A stretch of 64,000 nt of DNA from Planctomycetaceae bacterium (GTDB taxonomy: Bacteria; Planctomycetota; Planctomycetia; Gemmatales; Gemmataceae), in assembly GCA_013823135.1 (NCBI GenBank), contig PNLP01000013.1, positions 1 to 64,000 of the forward strand, given 5' to 3'. The notes below the pieces were generated by a model. That model was not told the origin of the DNA. It made no database searches and was given only the letters and a program-made list of their open reading frames with translations. How positions within the stretch are numbered: position 1 is the first letter of the stretch; each line of letters opens with the position of its first letter. The translations under genes were made by a program, and so were the position numbers. Of the stretch, positions 18,545 through 29,859 are shown in pieces.

Positions 18545-18570
18545 ACCGCGAAGGGCATGATCGCGAAGTT
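18545..18570 (+). repeat. Direct repeat, copy 2 (relic of acyl-CoA dehydrogenase gene end)
   Basis: Identical over 26 bases to 17526-17551. The following codon is TTC where the gene has TTT, then TGA as in the gene. It would still read TAKGMIAKF-stop, so it is a relic of the gene's 3' end with a synonymous change. Confidence 0.9.
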
Positions 18571-18579
18571 CTGATCTTT

Positions 18580-18667
18580 GGCGAGCGGGGTGGCGTAAGC
18601 CCCCCGAGTGCATGCGAACGCTGAAGACGATGAGAAGACTCGGGGGGCTTACGCCGCCCCGCTCGCC
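18580..18667. repeat. Palindromic element, GGCGAGCGGGG family
   Basis: Arms 18580-18609 and 18638-18667 match at 29 of 30 bases, with a 28-base loop. It lies directly after the second copy of the direct repeat and just before the gene at 18681. Confidence 0.94.
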
Positions 18668-18680
18668 GGGGTGCTCGCCC

Positions 18681-19391
18681 ATGACCGAAGCGGAATGGCT
18701 TGCTTCGTCCTCTGCCGAACCGATGCTGATCGCTCACGCGGGGCAGATCGGGCCAAGACGATTGCGTATGTTTGCCATCGGGTGCGCCCGTCAGATGTGG
18801 GGAGAACACACCTCACTGGAGGTTGTCCGCACGACGCTGGAATTTGCGGAACGTGCCGCCGTTGGAATGGTGCCCGCTGTCGAGTTAAGGAATCGTCAAA
18901 TCAATTACAACCGCACGACCATGCCAGGGGTATCAGTCCTTTCGGCGGCAATGGTGAACCAGACGCTTTCCGGTGATGCATTGCTCGCCTCGCTCGCGAC
19001 TTGTCGGACATTGGTTCTTGGTCGTGGTGGTTGTTATCGAGATCCAGACCAACTCGGACCTGAGCACCGTCAACTCGGCAGCGTGGTTGCAGGTGAGGTC
19101 TTACCCCGCGTGATCGGTGTTACCACCTCACTGACCGCTGATCTACTCCGGTGCGTAGCCGGCAATCCGTTCCGTCCCGTTGCCTTCTCGCCTGAGTGGC
19201 GTTCGTCCACGGTTGTCTCGCTCGCACAACACATCTACGAGTCACGCGACTTCTCCCCGATGCCAATCCTCGCCGATTCGCTACAGGATGCCGGCTGCGA
19301 GAACGACGACATCCTCACGCATTGTCGCGATGCCACTGCCACGCACGTTCGCGGGTGTTGGGTCGTCGATCTCGTTTTGGGAAAGACTTGA
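18681..19391 (+). CDS. Gemmata-type conserved protein (MTEAEWL family)
   Basis: Has 236 residues from the ATG at 18681; upstream the frame passes into the palindromic element. I recognise the general form from Gemmata genomes, where many paralogues start MTEAEWL, carry a block RRLRMFAIGCARQ, and end with a block like NPFRPVAFSPEW...ADSLQDAGCENDDILTHCR...VRGCWVVDLVLGK. The conserved Cys, His and Trp near the end suggest a fold-critical or metal-binding site. No experimental function is known to me. It lies 111 bases before the kinase gene. Confidence 0.75.
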   Translation: MTEAEWLASSSAEPMLIAHAGQIGPRRLRMFAIGCARQMWGEHTSLEVVRTTLEFAERAAVGMVPAVELRNRQINYNRTTMPGVSVLSAAMVNQTLSGDALLASLATCRTLVLGRGGCYRDPDQLGPEHRQLGSVVAGEVLPRVIGVTTSLTADLLRCVAGNPFRPVAFSPEWRSSTVVSLAQHIYESRDFSPMPILADSLQDAGCENDDILTHCRDATATHVRGCWVVDLVLGKT

Positions 19392-19502
19392 CCGTACTCT
19401 CCGCCAATTGCCAAGCTGTCAACTCCGCTGCTTGTGTTTCCGCGGGTATTCTCGATAATTGCACTTCAGGCCCGGCCTCTCCGGTTGCGTTGGTTGTTGC
19501 GC

Positions 19503-22500
19503 ATGACCGTCACCTGTCCGAACTGTCACCGCCCGCTTTCCACCGCCGACGGTGGCGACGCCCCGTCGTTCTGCATGTATTGCGGGTCGAAACTTGCCAG
19601 CAAGACTGATCTGAGCGTCACCAAAACCGCCGCGTTCATCCCAGCCATATCCTGCGAAGGGGACGACGTTCCCTTCGGGCCGGAAACCGCACCCAAAACC
19701 ATCGGCGGCTACAAACTCCTCCGGCTACTCGGGGCCGGCGGCATGGGTGCGGTCTACGAGGCCGAAGCACCCGGTTCCTCGACGCGCGTTGCCGTCAAGT
19801 TGCTCTCGTCGCGGCTCGCGTCAAGCCCCACGTCGGTCGAACGCTTCAAGCAGGAGGGTCGGCTCGCGAGTCAGCTTGCCCACCCCCGGTGCGTGTTCGT
19901 CATCGCCGCCGACGCGGATGCCGGCCGCCCGTACATCGTGATGGAGTTGATGCCCGGCGACTCGCTGAAGGATGCCGTCGATAAGCGGGGGCCGCTCCCC
20001 GCGGAGCAGGCAATCACGTACATGCTCGACGTGATCGACGGACTCGCCGAGGCCCACCGCGTCGGCATGATCCACCGCGACATGAAGCCGAGCAACTGCT
20101 TCCTCACGGCTGACGGTCGCGTGAAGGTCGGGGATTTCGGGCTATCGAAGTCACTCATTGGCTCGCGTGACCAGCACCTCACGCACAGCGGCGCGTTCCT
20201 GGGCACGGTGCTGTTCGCATCGCCCGAGCAAATTCGCGGTGAACCGCTCGATTACGGTTCCGACATCTATTCGCTCTGCGCGACGCTGTACTACCTTCTC
20301 TGCGGCGAGGCACCATATCAGCACGAGAGCATCACCGCGGCGCTGGCGAAGGCGATCTCCGAGGATGCGCCGCCCATTCGCCAGAAGCGCCCGGATGTGT
20401 CTCGCCGGCTCGACGCCATCGTGATGAAGGGCCTCGAGCGTGACCGCGAGCGCCGCTGGCAATCGCTCGACGAACTGCGAGACGCCCTCGTCTCGCTGCT
20501 GCCCAGCCATCAGCACCCGGCCCGCCCGCGTGTCCTCATCGGAGCGTATCTCCTCGATGTCATCGCTCTATCGTTCATCACCATTCCCGTCGAACTCATG
20601 CGGTCGTGGGGAACCGTTTCGGAAGGGCATCTCAACCTGATCGAGTTTCGGCCAATCGCAATCCTGATCACGCTGTTGTACTTCGGCGTTACGGAGGGCG
20701 TATTCGGCGCGACGATCGGGAAATGGATGCTGGGGTTGCGGGTTAGCCGTGTGGGGCAAACCGAACCGCCTGGTTTCCTGCGCGGGCTCATTCGGGCAAC
20801 CGCGTTCCGCCTGATGATGTTCGGACTCATCGTGTTCCCCGAGGAATGCGTTCACTGGTTCGGTCCGGCCACGGGGGGGATTGTTGGCGGGTTCGTTCTC
20901 GTCTTGTCGGGTGGGGCGCTCCTGATCCAGGTACGGCGACGATGGGGGTTCCGCGGTCTGCATGATCGCATTACCGGGTGCCACGTTACCCAGCAACCGC
21001 TCCCACGCCGAAAGCTCCGGCTGCCGGTGAAGCACCCCACACCGCTGTCGGCACTGTTGCCACCACCGGCCGACGCGTTGCCGGCGATCGTGGGTGGGTA
21101 TGCGGTTCGTGGGCGGTTGGCGGTCGATCCTGATGGCGAGCAGGTGTGGGTGGGCGAAGACCGCGCGCTGGCCCGAGCCGTGTTGATCTGGCTGAAACCC
21201 ACCAACTCGGAAGCGATCACGCTGCACGAGGCGGCCCGCCCCACACGGTTGCGGCATCTCGGCCACGGGTCGCTGACGTGGGCGGGCAAGGAGTTCGACT
21301 GGATCTCGTTCGCAGCGCCGCTCGGTGCGCCGCTGGCGGACGCCATCAACCCGGCGCGCCCGCTCCGCTGGGCCGACGCTCGGTTGCTCCTGGAACAACT
21401 GGTGGAAGAGTTCCGTGCCGCCGAGATTGACGGCACGACACCCGCGAGAATCTCGCTCGACCGCGTCTGGGCGGAACCGAACGGACGTGTGCAGTTGCTC
21501 GAGTGCTCCGCTTCCGGCGGTCAAGTGCTGCCCGGTACATCGCCACTTGGGTTGTTGCGGGAAGTCGCTTCCCTCACGCTGGAGGGGCGGCCCAGGTCGC
21601 ACGCGGGGTCCGTGCGTGCCCCGCTTCCAGCCCACGCGATTCCCGTTCTCGACAAGTTGTTTCTCGATGGCGGATACACCACGCTCGCGGATTTCCAGCG
21701 GGAGCTGGCCGAAACACACGCCCACCGCCCCGAAGTGACCGCCGCCGTGCGTGCCGGTCAGCTCGGAATTCAGGCCGTGGTTCTGGCAGGTCCTTTCCTG
21801 TTGATGTTCATACTCACGGCAGCGGTCTCGCCGTTCCTGACGCTCGTGGCGAAGGTTCGGGCCGAGCACGCCGAACACGCACTCGTGGCCCTCGCCGACC
21901 CCGACAAGAAGAAGAAACTCGCTGCGCATGAGGAGTTGATCGAACCACTGAAGCACGCCAAGCTTGCTGACCGGTTGGTCGAGTACCGCGAACGAAAGCA
22001 GGCCGAGGCCGAGGCACGCCGACCGTTGCTGTTCACGCCGCAGCGGTTCGTTCTGGAACAAATCGAGAAGCAGGATCCAGAGGGTGCCGAACGGCAGGCC
22101 GGCTACCCTGTGCCAGTGCGAGACGCGATTCAGTGGGCGGGTGCCCGCGACGGCACACCGCGTGCCCGGTTGCCCGGCCCGTGGCGATCGGAGGGGGACG
22201 CGATTCTGTTGGTACTGGTGGTGATCCCGCTCGGGTTTGTCGTCGTGGCGATGATCTTGCGGGGCGGGGTATCCCTGTTCGTGTCGGGGATCTCCGTGGT
22301 TCGTGCGGACGGCCGGCCAGCGACTCGCCGACTCTGTGGGTTGCGTGCGTGCGTGTGGTTCCCTGTGGCGGGGTTACTGCTCGCGTCGGCGTGGCTTCAG
22401 GTACCAGACCCCGAGCCCGAGCGGATCTACGCCGCAGCCGCCTTGTGGCTGCTCGCGCTGGTACTGCTGGTGGTCTATGTCGTGATTGCGCTGCGATTCC

Positions 22501-22553
22501 CCGACCGACCACCGCACGACCGGATTACCGGGACCTATCTGGTCCCGGCGTAA
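19503..22553 (+). CDS. Ser/Thr protein kinase with zinc ribbon, RDD domains and a pseudokinase-like lobe
   Basis: The start at 19503 opens directly with a zinc ribbon (CPNC at 5-8, CMYC at 24-27). A full Hanks-type kinase domain follows: GAGGMGAVYEAE, VAVK with Lys99, HRDMKPSN at 191-198 and DFG at 211-213. Next comes a membrane-embedded RDD domain (about 345-500; DVIALSFITIP, IGKWMLGLRV, HDRITGCHV). The second half repeats the plan: residues about 540-720 look like a degenerate kinase lobe (GGYAVRGRLAVDPDGEQVWVG, no HRD or DFG), then a transmembrane segment near 770 and an RDD-like tail ending HDRITGTYLVPA. With 1016 residues it is a probable membrane signalling kinase. Confidence 0.9.
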   Translation: MTVTCPNCHRPLSTADGGDAPSFCMYCGSKLASKTDLSVTKTAAFIPAISCEGDDVPFGPETAPKTIGGYKLLRLLGAGGMGAVYEAEAPGSSTRVAVKLLSSRLASSPTSVERFKQEGRLASQLAHPRCVFVIAADADAGRPYIVMELMPGDSLKDAVDKRGPLPAEQAITYMLDVIDGLAEAHRVGMIHRDMKPSNCFLTADGRVKVGDFGLSKSLIGSRDQHLTHSGAFLGTVLFASPEQIRGEPLDYGSDIYSLCATLYYLLCGEAPYQHESITAALAKAISEDAPPIRQKRPDVSRRLDAIVMKGLERDRERRWQSLDELRDALVSLLPSHQHPARPRVLIGAYLLDVIALSFITIPVELMRSWGTVSEGHLNLIEFRPIAILITLLYFGVTEGVFGATIGKWMLGLRVSRVGQTEPPGFLRGLIRATAFRLMMFGLIVFPEECVHWFGPATGGIVGGFVLVLSGGALLIQVRRRWGFRGLHDRITGCHVTQQPLPRRKLRLPVKHPTPLSALLPPPADALPAIVGGYAVRGRLAVDPDGEQVWVGEDRALARAVLIWLKPTNSEAITLHEAARPTRLRHLGHGSLTWAGKEFDWISFAAPLGAPLADAINPARPLRWADARLLLEQLVEEFRAAEIDGTTPARISLDRVWAEPNGRVQLLECSASGGQVLPGTSPLGLLREVASLTLEGRPRSHAGSVRAPLPAHAIPVLDKLFLDGGYTTLADFQRELAETHAHRPEVTAAVRAGQLGIQAVVLAGPFLLMFILTAAVSPFLTLVAKVRAEHAEHALVALADPDKKKKLAAHEELIEPLKHAKLADRLVEYRERKQAEAEARRPLLFTPQRFVLEQIEKQDPEGAERQAGYPVPVRDAIQWAGARDGTPRARLPGPWRSEGDAILLVLVVIPLGFVVVAMILRGGVSLFVSGISVVRADGRPATRRLCGLRACVWFPVAGLLLASAWLQVPDPEPERIYAAAALWLLALVLLVVYVVIALRFPDRPPHDRITGTYLVPA

Positions 22554-22594
22554 TGGGAACACTTGCTGGAATGCAATCGGATGTGTGCTTCTCA

Positions 22595-22700
22595 TTGATT
22601 CCGGGCGATTTGCCCACCCATCCGTGGAACCATTCTGGAAGCGTAGACCTGTCCGGAAGAAAGAATGTCAGACCGAATCCGTTCGCCCCATCAACTGGCA
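22595..22700 (-). repeat. Dispersed intergenic repeat, copy C (inverted)
   Basis: The complement of 22595-22665 matches 361-429 at about 62 of 69 positions, including GGTGGGCAAATCGCC and CTTTCTTCCGGACA. It lies directly after the kinase gene. The 518-base gap 22554-23071 holds this repeat, a promoter and no gene that I can support. Confidence 0.8.
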
Positions 22701-22732
22701 CACCCTGCAATGAATACTCTTAGGTGTTTCCG

Positions 22733-22761
22733 TTGCAGCGCACCGCCGAGGCGGGCATAAT
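22733..22761 (+). promoter_or_regulatory. Sigma-70-like promoter upstream of rny
   Basis: TTGCAG and CATAAT are separated by 17 bases, matching the -35/-10 consensus at four of six and five of six positions. Transcription would start near 22768, leaving a 5' leader of about 300 bases before rny. Confidence 0.5.
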
Positions 22762-23071
22762 ACGGCGAAGCCCCGCTATGCACGGATGAGATTACTTGCG
22801 GGTTAACCGGTCCGGGCGTCCCGTGGCCGACCGCCAGGATGGCGGCTGTTTATTTTCCCGATACCGTATCGCCCGTCACACCTCGGCCCCGCGACCACCG
22901 CGGGAGTGATATCGACGATGATCGTGTGTGAACTCGTGCCCGGGCTTGTCTGGGTCTTGCTGACCCTGTGCCTGCGGATGACCATCGACCGCCCCGGGTT
23001 CGTCCCGGCTGGCGGCTCCGTTCTCACGCTGCCCCGAGTTTCGACGGGCCTCCGTCAGGAGTTGCCCTCTT

Positions 23072-24676
23072 ATGGATCAGATCGACCCGCTTGTTGCGGG
23101 CCTACTCATCGCCGTCGCCGCCCTGCTGAGCATGGGCGGCACGTACTTTGTTGTTCGCCGTTCGATGCCCAAGCCCACGCCAGAACTCCCATTTCGGACC
23201 GAGGACAACCGTGAATCCGTGAACCGCGGGAACGAGTTGATCGAGCAATCCCGCCGAGACGCCGAGCAAATTGTCCGCGAGGCCGAACTCAAAGCCCGCG
23301 ACGAGGCCTTCCGCCGCCGTGAGGAAGTGACACGCGAAATCGAAGCCGCACGCGCGGAAATCCGCGAACTGGAACGCCGCGCCGAGAAACGTGAGGACGC
23401 CGCCGAGCAGAAGCAGAAAGAACTCGCCCGCAAGGAAAAGCACGTCGAAAGCCTCAAGGAGAAAGTCGCGGACCGCCGGGAGTTGCTCGAGAAGAAAGCC
23501 AAACACCTCGATGAGGTCATCGAACAGGAAACCCGAAAACTCCACGAGATCACCGGCCTCTCGCGGGACACCGCCGAGAAGATGCTGCTCGATCGCCTGG
23601 AACGCGAGCTATCAACTGAACTGGCAACGAAGATCCGCCAGCACGAGGAACGACTCAAACAGCACTCCGAGGCCAAGGGCCGGGAAGTGCTCGCGACCGT
23701 CATTCAGCGATGGGCCGCGGAGTTCACCGCCAGCGCCACCGTCAGCACCGTGGACATTCCGTCCGACGACATGAAGGGCCGCATCATCGGCCGCGAAGGT
23801 CGAAATATTCGCACCTTCGAGAAAGCCACAGGCGTCGATGTCATCGTGGACGACACGCCCGGCGTCGTCATCGTCTCGGCGTTCGACAACGTGCGTCGAG
23901 AGACGGCACGCCTCGCGCTCACCAAGCTCATTCAGGATGGCCGGATTCACCCCAGCCGGATCGAGGAAGTCGTCGCGGAAACGCAAGTCGAGATGGAGAA
24001 GCACATCACGGAACTGGGGAAGCAAGCGGTGCTCGACGCGGACGTGGCGATGCCACACGAGAAACTCGTCTACCTGCTCGGCCGGCTCCGGTTCCGCACG
24101 AGCTACAGCCAGAACGTGCTGGCGCACTCGGTCGAGGTCGCGCACCTGTGCGGGCTCATGGCCGGCGAACTCGGCCTGAACCCCGGGTTGGCCCGTCGCT
24201 GCGGGTTGCTTCACGACGTGGGCAAGGCCGCCGATCACGAGATGGAAGGCGGACACCCGAAGGTCGGCGCGGAACTGGCGAAGCGATACGGCGAGACGAG
24301 CAAGGAAGTGCTGCACGCGATTGTCGGGCACCACGACGATGTGACCATCGACAACATTTACACGGTGCTGGTGTCGGCGGCCGACGCGATCAGTGCGAGC
24401 CGCCCCGGAGCACGCCGCGAGACGCTTGAGAAGTACGTCAAGCGCCTCGAAGACCTGGAAGCAGTCGCGTGCGGCTTCCCGGAAGTGGAACACGCCTACG
24501 CCATCCAGGCTGGCCGCGAATTGCGAGTGATCGCGAACGCCCACAAGACCAGCGACGCCGACGCGATTCGCGTGTGCCGCTCGATCGCGAGGGCGATCGA
24601 GGAGCAACTGGACTACCCCGGCGAGATCAAGGTGACCGTGATTCGCGAGACCCGCAGCGTGGACACGGCGAAGTGA
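23072..24676 (+). CDS. rny: Ribonuclease Y
   Basis: Membrane-anchored endoribonuclease that initiates mRNA decay. The 534 residues have the full family layout: an N-terminal transmembrane segment (about 8-27), a long charged coiled coil (about 45-205), a KH domain with [12 protein letters not shown] (236-247) and an HD domain with HDVGK (His381, Asp382) and VGHHDD. The C-terminal [20 protein letters not shown] is also typical. The ATG follows GGAGTTG. It has its own probable promoter about 310 bases upstream and no operon partner downstream, where a repeat-rich gap begins. Confidence 0.97.
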   Translation: MDQIDPLVAGLLIAVAALLSMGGTYFVVRRSMPKPTPELPFRTEDNRESVNRGNELIEQSRRDAEQIVREAELKARDEAFRRREEVTREIEAARAEIRELERRAEKREDAAEQKQKELARKEKHVESLKEKVADRRELLEKKAKHLDEVIEQETRKLHEITGLSRDTAEKMLLDRLERELSTELATKIRQHEERLKQHSEAKGREVLATVIQRWAAEFTASATVSTVDIPSDDMKGRIIGREGRNIRTFEKATGVDVIVDDTPGVVIVSAFDNVRRETARLALTKLIQDGRIHPSRIEEVVAETQVEMEKHITELGKQAVLDADVAMPHEKLVYLLGRLRFRTSYSQNVLAHSVEVAHLCGLMAGELGLNPGLARRCGLLHDVGKAADHEMEGGHPKVGAELAKRYGETSKEVLHAIVGHHDDVTIDNIYTVLVSAADAISASRPGARRETLEKYVKRLEDLEAVACGFPEVEHAYAIQAGRELRVIANAHKTSDADAIRVCRSIARAIEEQLDYPGEIKVTVIRETRSVDTAK

Positions 24677-24715
24677 CGTTTGGTGTAGCGGTTGCCCCAA
24701 CGGGGCAACGCAACC

Positions 24716-25003
24716 AGGGCCGTTCCGTGTTTCAGATGGTGGTGACTTGGGTCCTGGAGCACCCAGCCTGAAAGAGTTTTGATTCCGGACTTGGGTCGAA
24801 TGATTCCGGTGTTATTGCCTGTTCGAAATTCGGTCGCAACTGCCAGATTCGCCAGTTCTTGAACACAGTCTGATATCGATTCTTCCGGACGAGTGTGGTC
24901 GATTCCGGACCTCAAAATGATTCCGGAAACGGGGTGTCCCCCTGACCCGGAATCAACGTGGCTCAATAGCACCTCGCCACAGTGAAACACGGAACGGCCC
25001 TGG
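24716..25003. mobile_element. Element bounded by 21-bp inverted repeats, carrying repeat copy B
   Basis: Perfect 21-bp terminal inverted repeats (24716-24736 and 24983-25003, beginning CCAGGGCCGTTCCGTG) enclose 246 bases. The interior contains repeat copy B (24781-24954), related to copy A at 256-370. No ORF of note lies inside, so it resembles a non-autonomous MITE. A small hairpin (24693-24711, GTTGCCCC/GGGGCAAC) precedes it. The gap 24677-25043 holds nothing else. Confidence 0.7.
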
Positions 25004-25043
25004 CAACGCAGAAGGCGGACCCGTTGGGTTCGCAGCTAAACGA

Positions 25044-26066
25044 TCACGTCAGTGCGGCGCGAACGCGGCCGAGCAACCACGGGAGCAGTGTGCCTTCCTG
25101 TAGCCTTTTCACGGCCTTGCCACCCAGCACGGCCGTGTGTCGCGGCAACCAGCGGGCGCGATCCAGCCCCCGCACATTTCGCCAGAACACCCGTTCCTCA
25201 TTGCACGATTGTTGTTCAAGTGTTCGCCGCGAGGGTCGCTTCCCGTAACTGCTCGACACGCGGTGCCACACCACCGACGCGGGATCGTACATCACCTCGC
25301 CGCCGAGTCGCCGCAACCGGAACGACAGATCGACATCCTCGAAGTACGCCTTGAAGTGCTCGGGGAAGCCGCCCGCTTCGATGATCGCATCACGGCGGTA
25401 GAACGCCGCGGCCGCAGAGGCACCCCAGACGGTTCCAGCGTGGTTGGTGGATACCGACTGCGGCAGGGGAAGAGAGGGGGAGAGTGGGAGACACGGAGAG
25501 TGGGAGAAAGACAATCCCTGCTCTTGTCTCCCCATCTCCGTGTCTCCCACTCTCCCCCTCCTCTTCGTGGCGAATCCCCCCATGTCGTATTCGTCGCCAG
25601 CCGTGTCGATGAGCGGGGGCAAGCCGCGAGCGATGCGGCCCGGGTCGTTCTGCAACACGAGTGGAGCGACGGCAACGATTCGTGGGTCAGCGAACCAGCG
25701 CAGAGCAGCATCGGCCCAGCCCGCTGTCGCTTCGGCATCGTCGTTCAGCAGTTCGACAACGGGGGCGGTCGCGACCGCGATCCCGGCATTCGCGGCGACA
25801 CAGAACCCGCCCGCCTTCGCACGACGAACCACCTTCACCCCGGCGAACTCGGCCGCGGCGCAAGACACCACGGCATCACGCGAGCAGTCATCAACGACGA
25901 TCACTTCCGTGTTCGGTGGGGCAAATCGTTGAACGCTGGCGAGGCAGAGCCGAAGAAGATCAGCCCGGCGATGGGAAGGAATCACAATGGACAAGGATGA
26001 AGGATGAAGGATGAAGGATGAATTTAGAGAACCAGGCTGTTTATCGCTTCCGGGTTTTGCATTCAT
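25044..26066 (-). CDS. Family 2 glycosyltransferase
   Basis: GT-A fold enzyme transferring a sugar from a nucleotide donor, probably for surface polysaccharide. Motifs: LSIVIPSHRRADLLRLCLAS, VIVVDDCSRD, AKAGGFCVAANAGI, VELLNDDAE (metal-binding region), and a late YFEDVDLSFRLRRLGGEV with VVWHRVSSSYGK. Two palindromic elements are read in frame. One supplies the ATG and residues 1-25; the other (25464-25567) adds about residues 167-201, rich in Ser/Pro/Leu, between MGGFATK and NHAGTVWG. Without them the protein would be about 280 residues, usual for the family. It is the second gene of a pair with 26091-27245. Confidence 0.9.
   Translation of the reverse strand: MNAKPGSDKQPGSLNSSFILHPSSLSIVIPSHRRADLLRLCLASVQRFAPPNTEVIVVDDCSRDAVVSCAAAEFAGVKVVRRAKAGGFCVAANAGIAVATAPVVELLNDDAEATAGWADAALRWFADPRIVAVAPLVLQNDPGRIARGLPPLIDTAGDEYDMGGFATKRRGRVGDTEMGRQEQGLSFSHSPCLPLSPSLPLPQSVSTNHAGTVWGASAAAAFYRRDAIIEAGGFPEHFKAYFEDVDLSFRLRRLGGEVMYDPASVVWHRVSSSYGKRPSRRTLEQQSCNEERVFWRNVRGLDRARWLPRHTAVLGGKAVKRLQEGTLLPWLLGRVRAALT
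25464..25567. repeat. Palindromic element, GGGAGAGT family, in frame inside a glycosyltransferase
   Basis: Perfect 26-bp arms (25474-25499 and 25535-25560) with looser flanking pairing and a 35-base loop. The arms repeat GGGAGAGT/GGGAGACA units. It is entirely inside the coding region and free of stops in the reading frame used. Confidence 0.95.
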
Positions 26067-26091
26067 CCTTCATCCTTCACCCTTCATCCTT
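25993..26091. repeat. Palindromic element, GAAGGAT family, spanning a stop-start junction
   Basis: Arms 25993-26023 and 26061-26091 match at 30 of 31 bases. Each is four tandem GAAGGAT units. The right arm contributes one base of the TAA stop of the upstream glycosyltransferase and all of the ATG of the downstream one. Confidence 0.96.
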
Positions 26092-27245
26092 TAGGCCGTG
26101 CGTCCGTCTTGTTCCGCGGCGATGGGGTCGAGGAATGCGGCGGCGTAGCGAATGCGGCGGCGGGCTTCCTTGTCGCGGTCGGTTGCGACGTCGCTCACCA
26201 GTTTGCGGAGTTGGCCGTAACAACGGCTCGCGTCCCAATCGCCGCGTGCGGCTGCCCACGTCTGTCGGAGTCCAGCCTCGGTCCAGACGACTGCCGACAT
26301 CATCTGCGAACGCCACCCGGCCCAGTGTTTCTTCGCGTAGGTCAGCAGTGCGTGCCGGGTCATCAATCGCAACGGAGCCGGCACACGGCGGGCGTGCAGC
26401 GGCCAGTGATGCGTGACTTCTAGCGACGGATCAAACCAGACCTTCCACCCTGCTGCGGTCGCACGACGGCAGAAATCCACGTCCTCGTAGTAGAGGAAGT
26501 ACGATTCATCGAGGCCGCTGAGTTGGTTGAAGCAATCGCGATGAACGAGGAGGCAACCGCCTGTGACCCAGTCCACATCTTGCCGCACGGGCTCGGGGCG
26601 GTGGGTGCATTTTCGGCGTGAACGAGGCAGAAACAGACCCGCGAGCGTTCGGCCCAGTGTGGGAAACGGCCCGCTCGATGCCTGATCGCTGCCGTCGCGA
26701 TTTCGGAGGCGGAAGCCGACGACGCCAACCGAGGGGTCGGTCACGGCCAGCTTGCTGATCGTCGCTGATACATCGTCGAGAAAGCCGTCCTCGACGGTCA
26801 CGTCCGGGTTCAGCAATAGCACCCATTCGCTCGATTCGGTCACCGATTCGAGACGCAGCCGGCGTTTGCCCCGCGTGGCGACCGTTTCGGTTGTGTCTTT
26901 CACGCCCCGGTTCACCGCACGTGCGAAGCCGAAATTGCGGCTAAACCGGCGGATCGTGACGCCCTGCATCTTTTCGAGTTTGCGAATCACCGGATGGAAC
27001 GGGGAGTGGTTATCAACCACAACGATTTCAGCACTTCCGGTGCGAACGGCGATGGAACGGCGGAGTTGATTCACGAGCCTGGCGGTGTTCCGCCACTGGC
27101 AAAAGTTGACGATCACGACGCGAATGGCGGGAACGGGCGGAGCCGTGCGGCGGCGCGGCAAATCGGGTAGCGCAATCGTGTGCGCGGCAGCCAACCGAAG
27201 TTCGGTGGGCGGTGGTGTGCCGCCGGGCGGGACTGCCAGAGCCAT
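26091..27245 (-). CDS. Family 2 glycosyltransferase (rhamnosyltransferase-like)
   Basis: Has 384 residues. The GT-A core begins near 40 (IRVVIVNFCQWRNTARLVNQL) and continues EIVVVDNHSPFHP, RNFGFARAVNRGVK, WVLLLNPDVTVEDGFLD and WVTGGCLLVHRDCF, then SYFLYYEDVDFCRRATAAGW and VTHHWPLHARR. These features are typical of WbbL/rhamnosyl-type enzymes that add deoxysugars to cell-surface glycans. The first 39 residues are a Pro-rich extension. The next gene on the strand is another glycosyltransferase, and the junction is occupied by a palindromic element. The pair probably acts on one polysaccharide. Confidence 0.92.
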   Translation of the reverse strand: MALAVPPGGTPPPTELRLAAAHTIALPDLPRRRTAPPVPAIRVVIVNFCQWRNTARLVNQLRRSIAVRTGSAEIVVVDNHSPFHPVIRKLEKMQGVTIRRFSRNFGFARAVNRGVKDTTETVATRGKRRLRLESVTESSEWVLLLNPDVTVEDGFLDDVSATISKLAVTDPSVGVVGFRLRNRDGSDQASSGPFPTLGRTLAGLFLPRSRRKCTHRPEPVRQDVDWVTGGCLLVHRDCFNQLSGLDESYFLYYEDVDFCRRATAAGWKVWFDPSLEVTHHWPLHARRVPAPLRLMTRHALLTYAKKHWAGWRSQMMSAVVWTEAGLRQTWAAARGDWDASRCYGQLRKLVSDVATDRDKEARRRIRYAAAFLDPIAAEQDGRTA

Positions 27246-27426
27246 GCCGGATTCCTTCTCTGTCGCCGGACATACCGGGTGTGCGGATCCGTCCGCGGGC
27301 GGCGATTCTAGATATTGTTGCGAAACTGTGCAATCGCAACTTGGGTGGGGTACGCAATGTTCGGTTTTGAGGGCTTTTGGCGAGCCGAGCGGCGTTCGAT
27401 TCGAGCGAGTTGTGCCAAGTCTTGGC

Positions 27427-29837
<2,411 letters not shown>

Positions 29838-29859
29838 CACTGAGGCCGTAAGACGCAAT

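Noticed and set aside
20568..22061. Minus-strand frame of 497 codons opposite the kinase gene
   Set aside because: Antisense shadow with no motif; the kinase frame is fully supported.
22906..23214. Short ORF in the rny leader overlapping the rny start
   Set aside because: The hydrophobic start is suggestive, but it runs out of frame through rny with Arg/Pro-rich sequence and has no ribosome site; a leader peptide cannot be supported.
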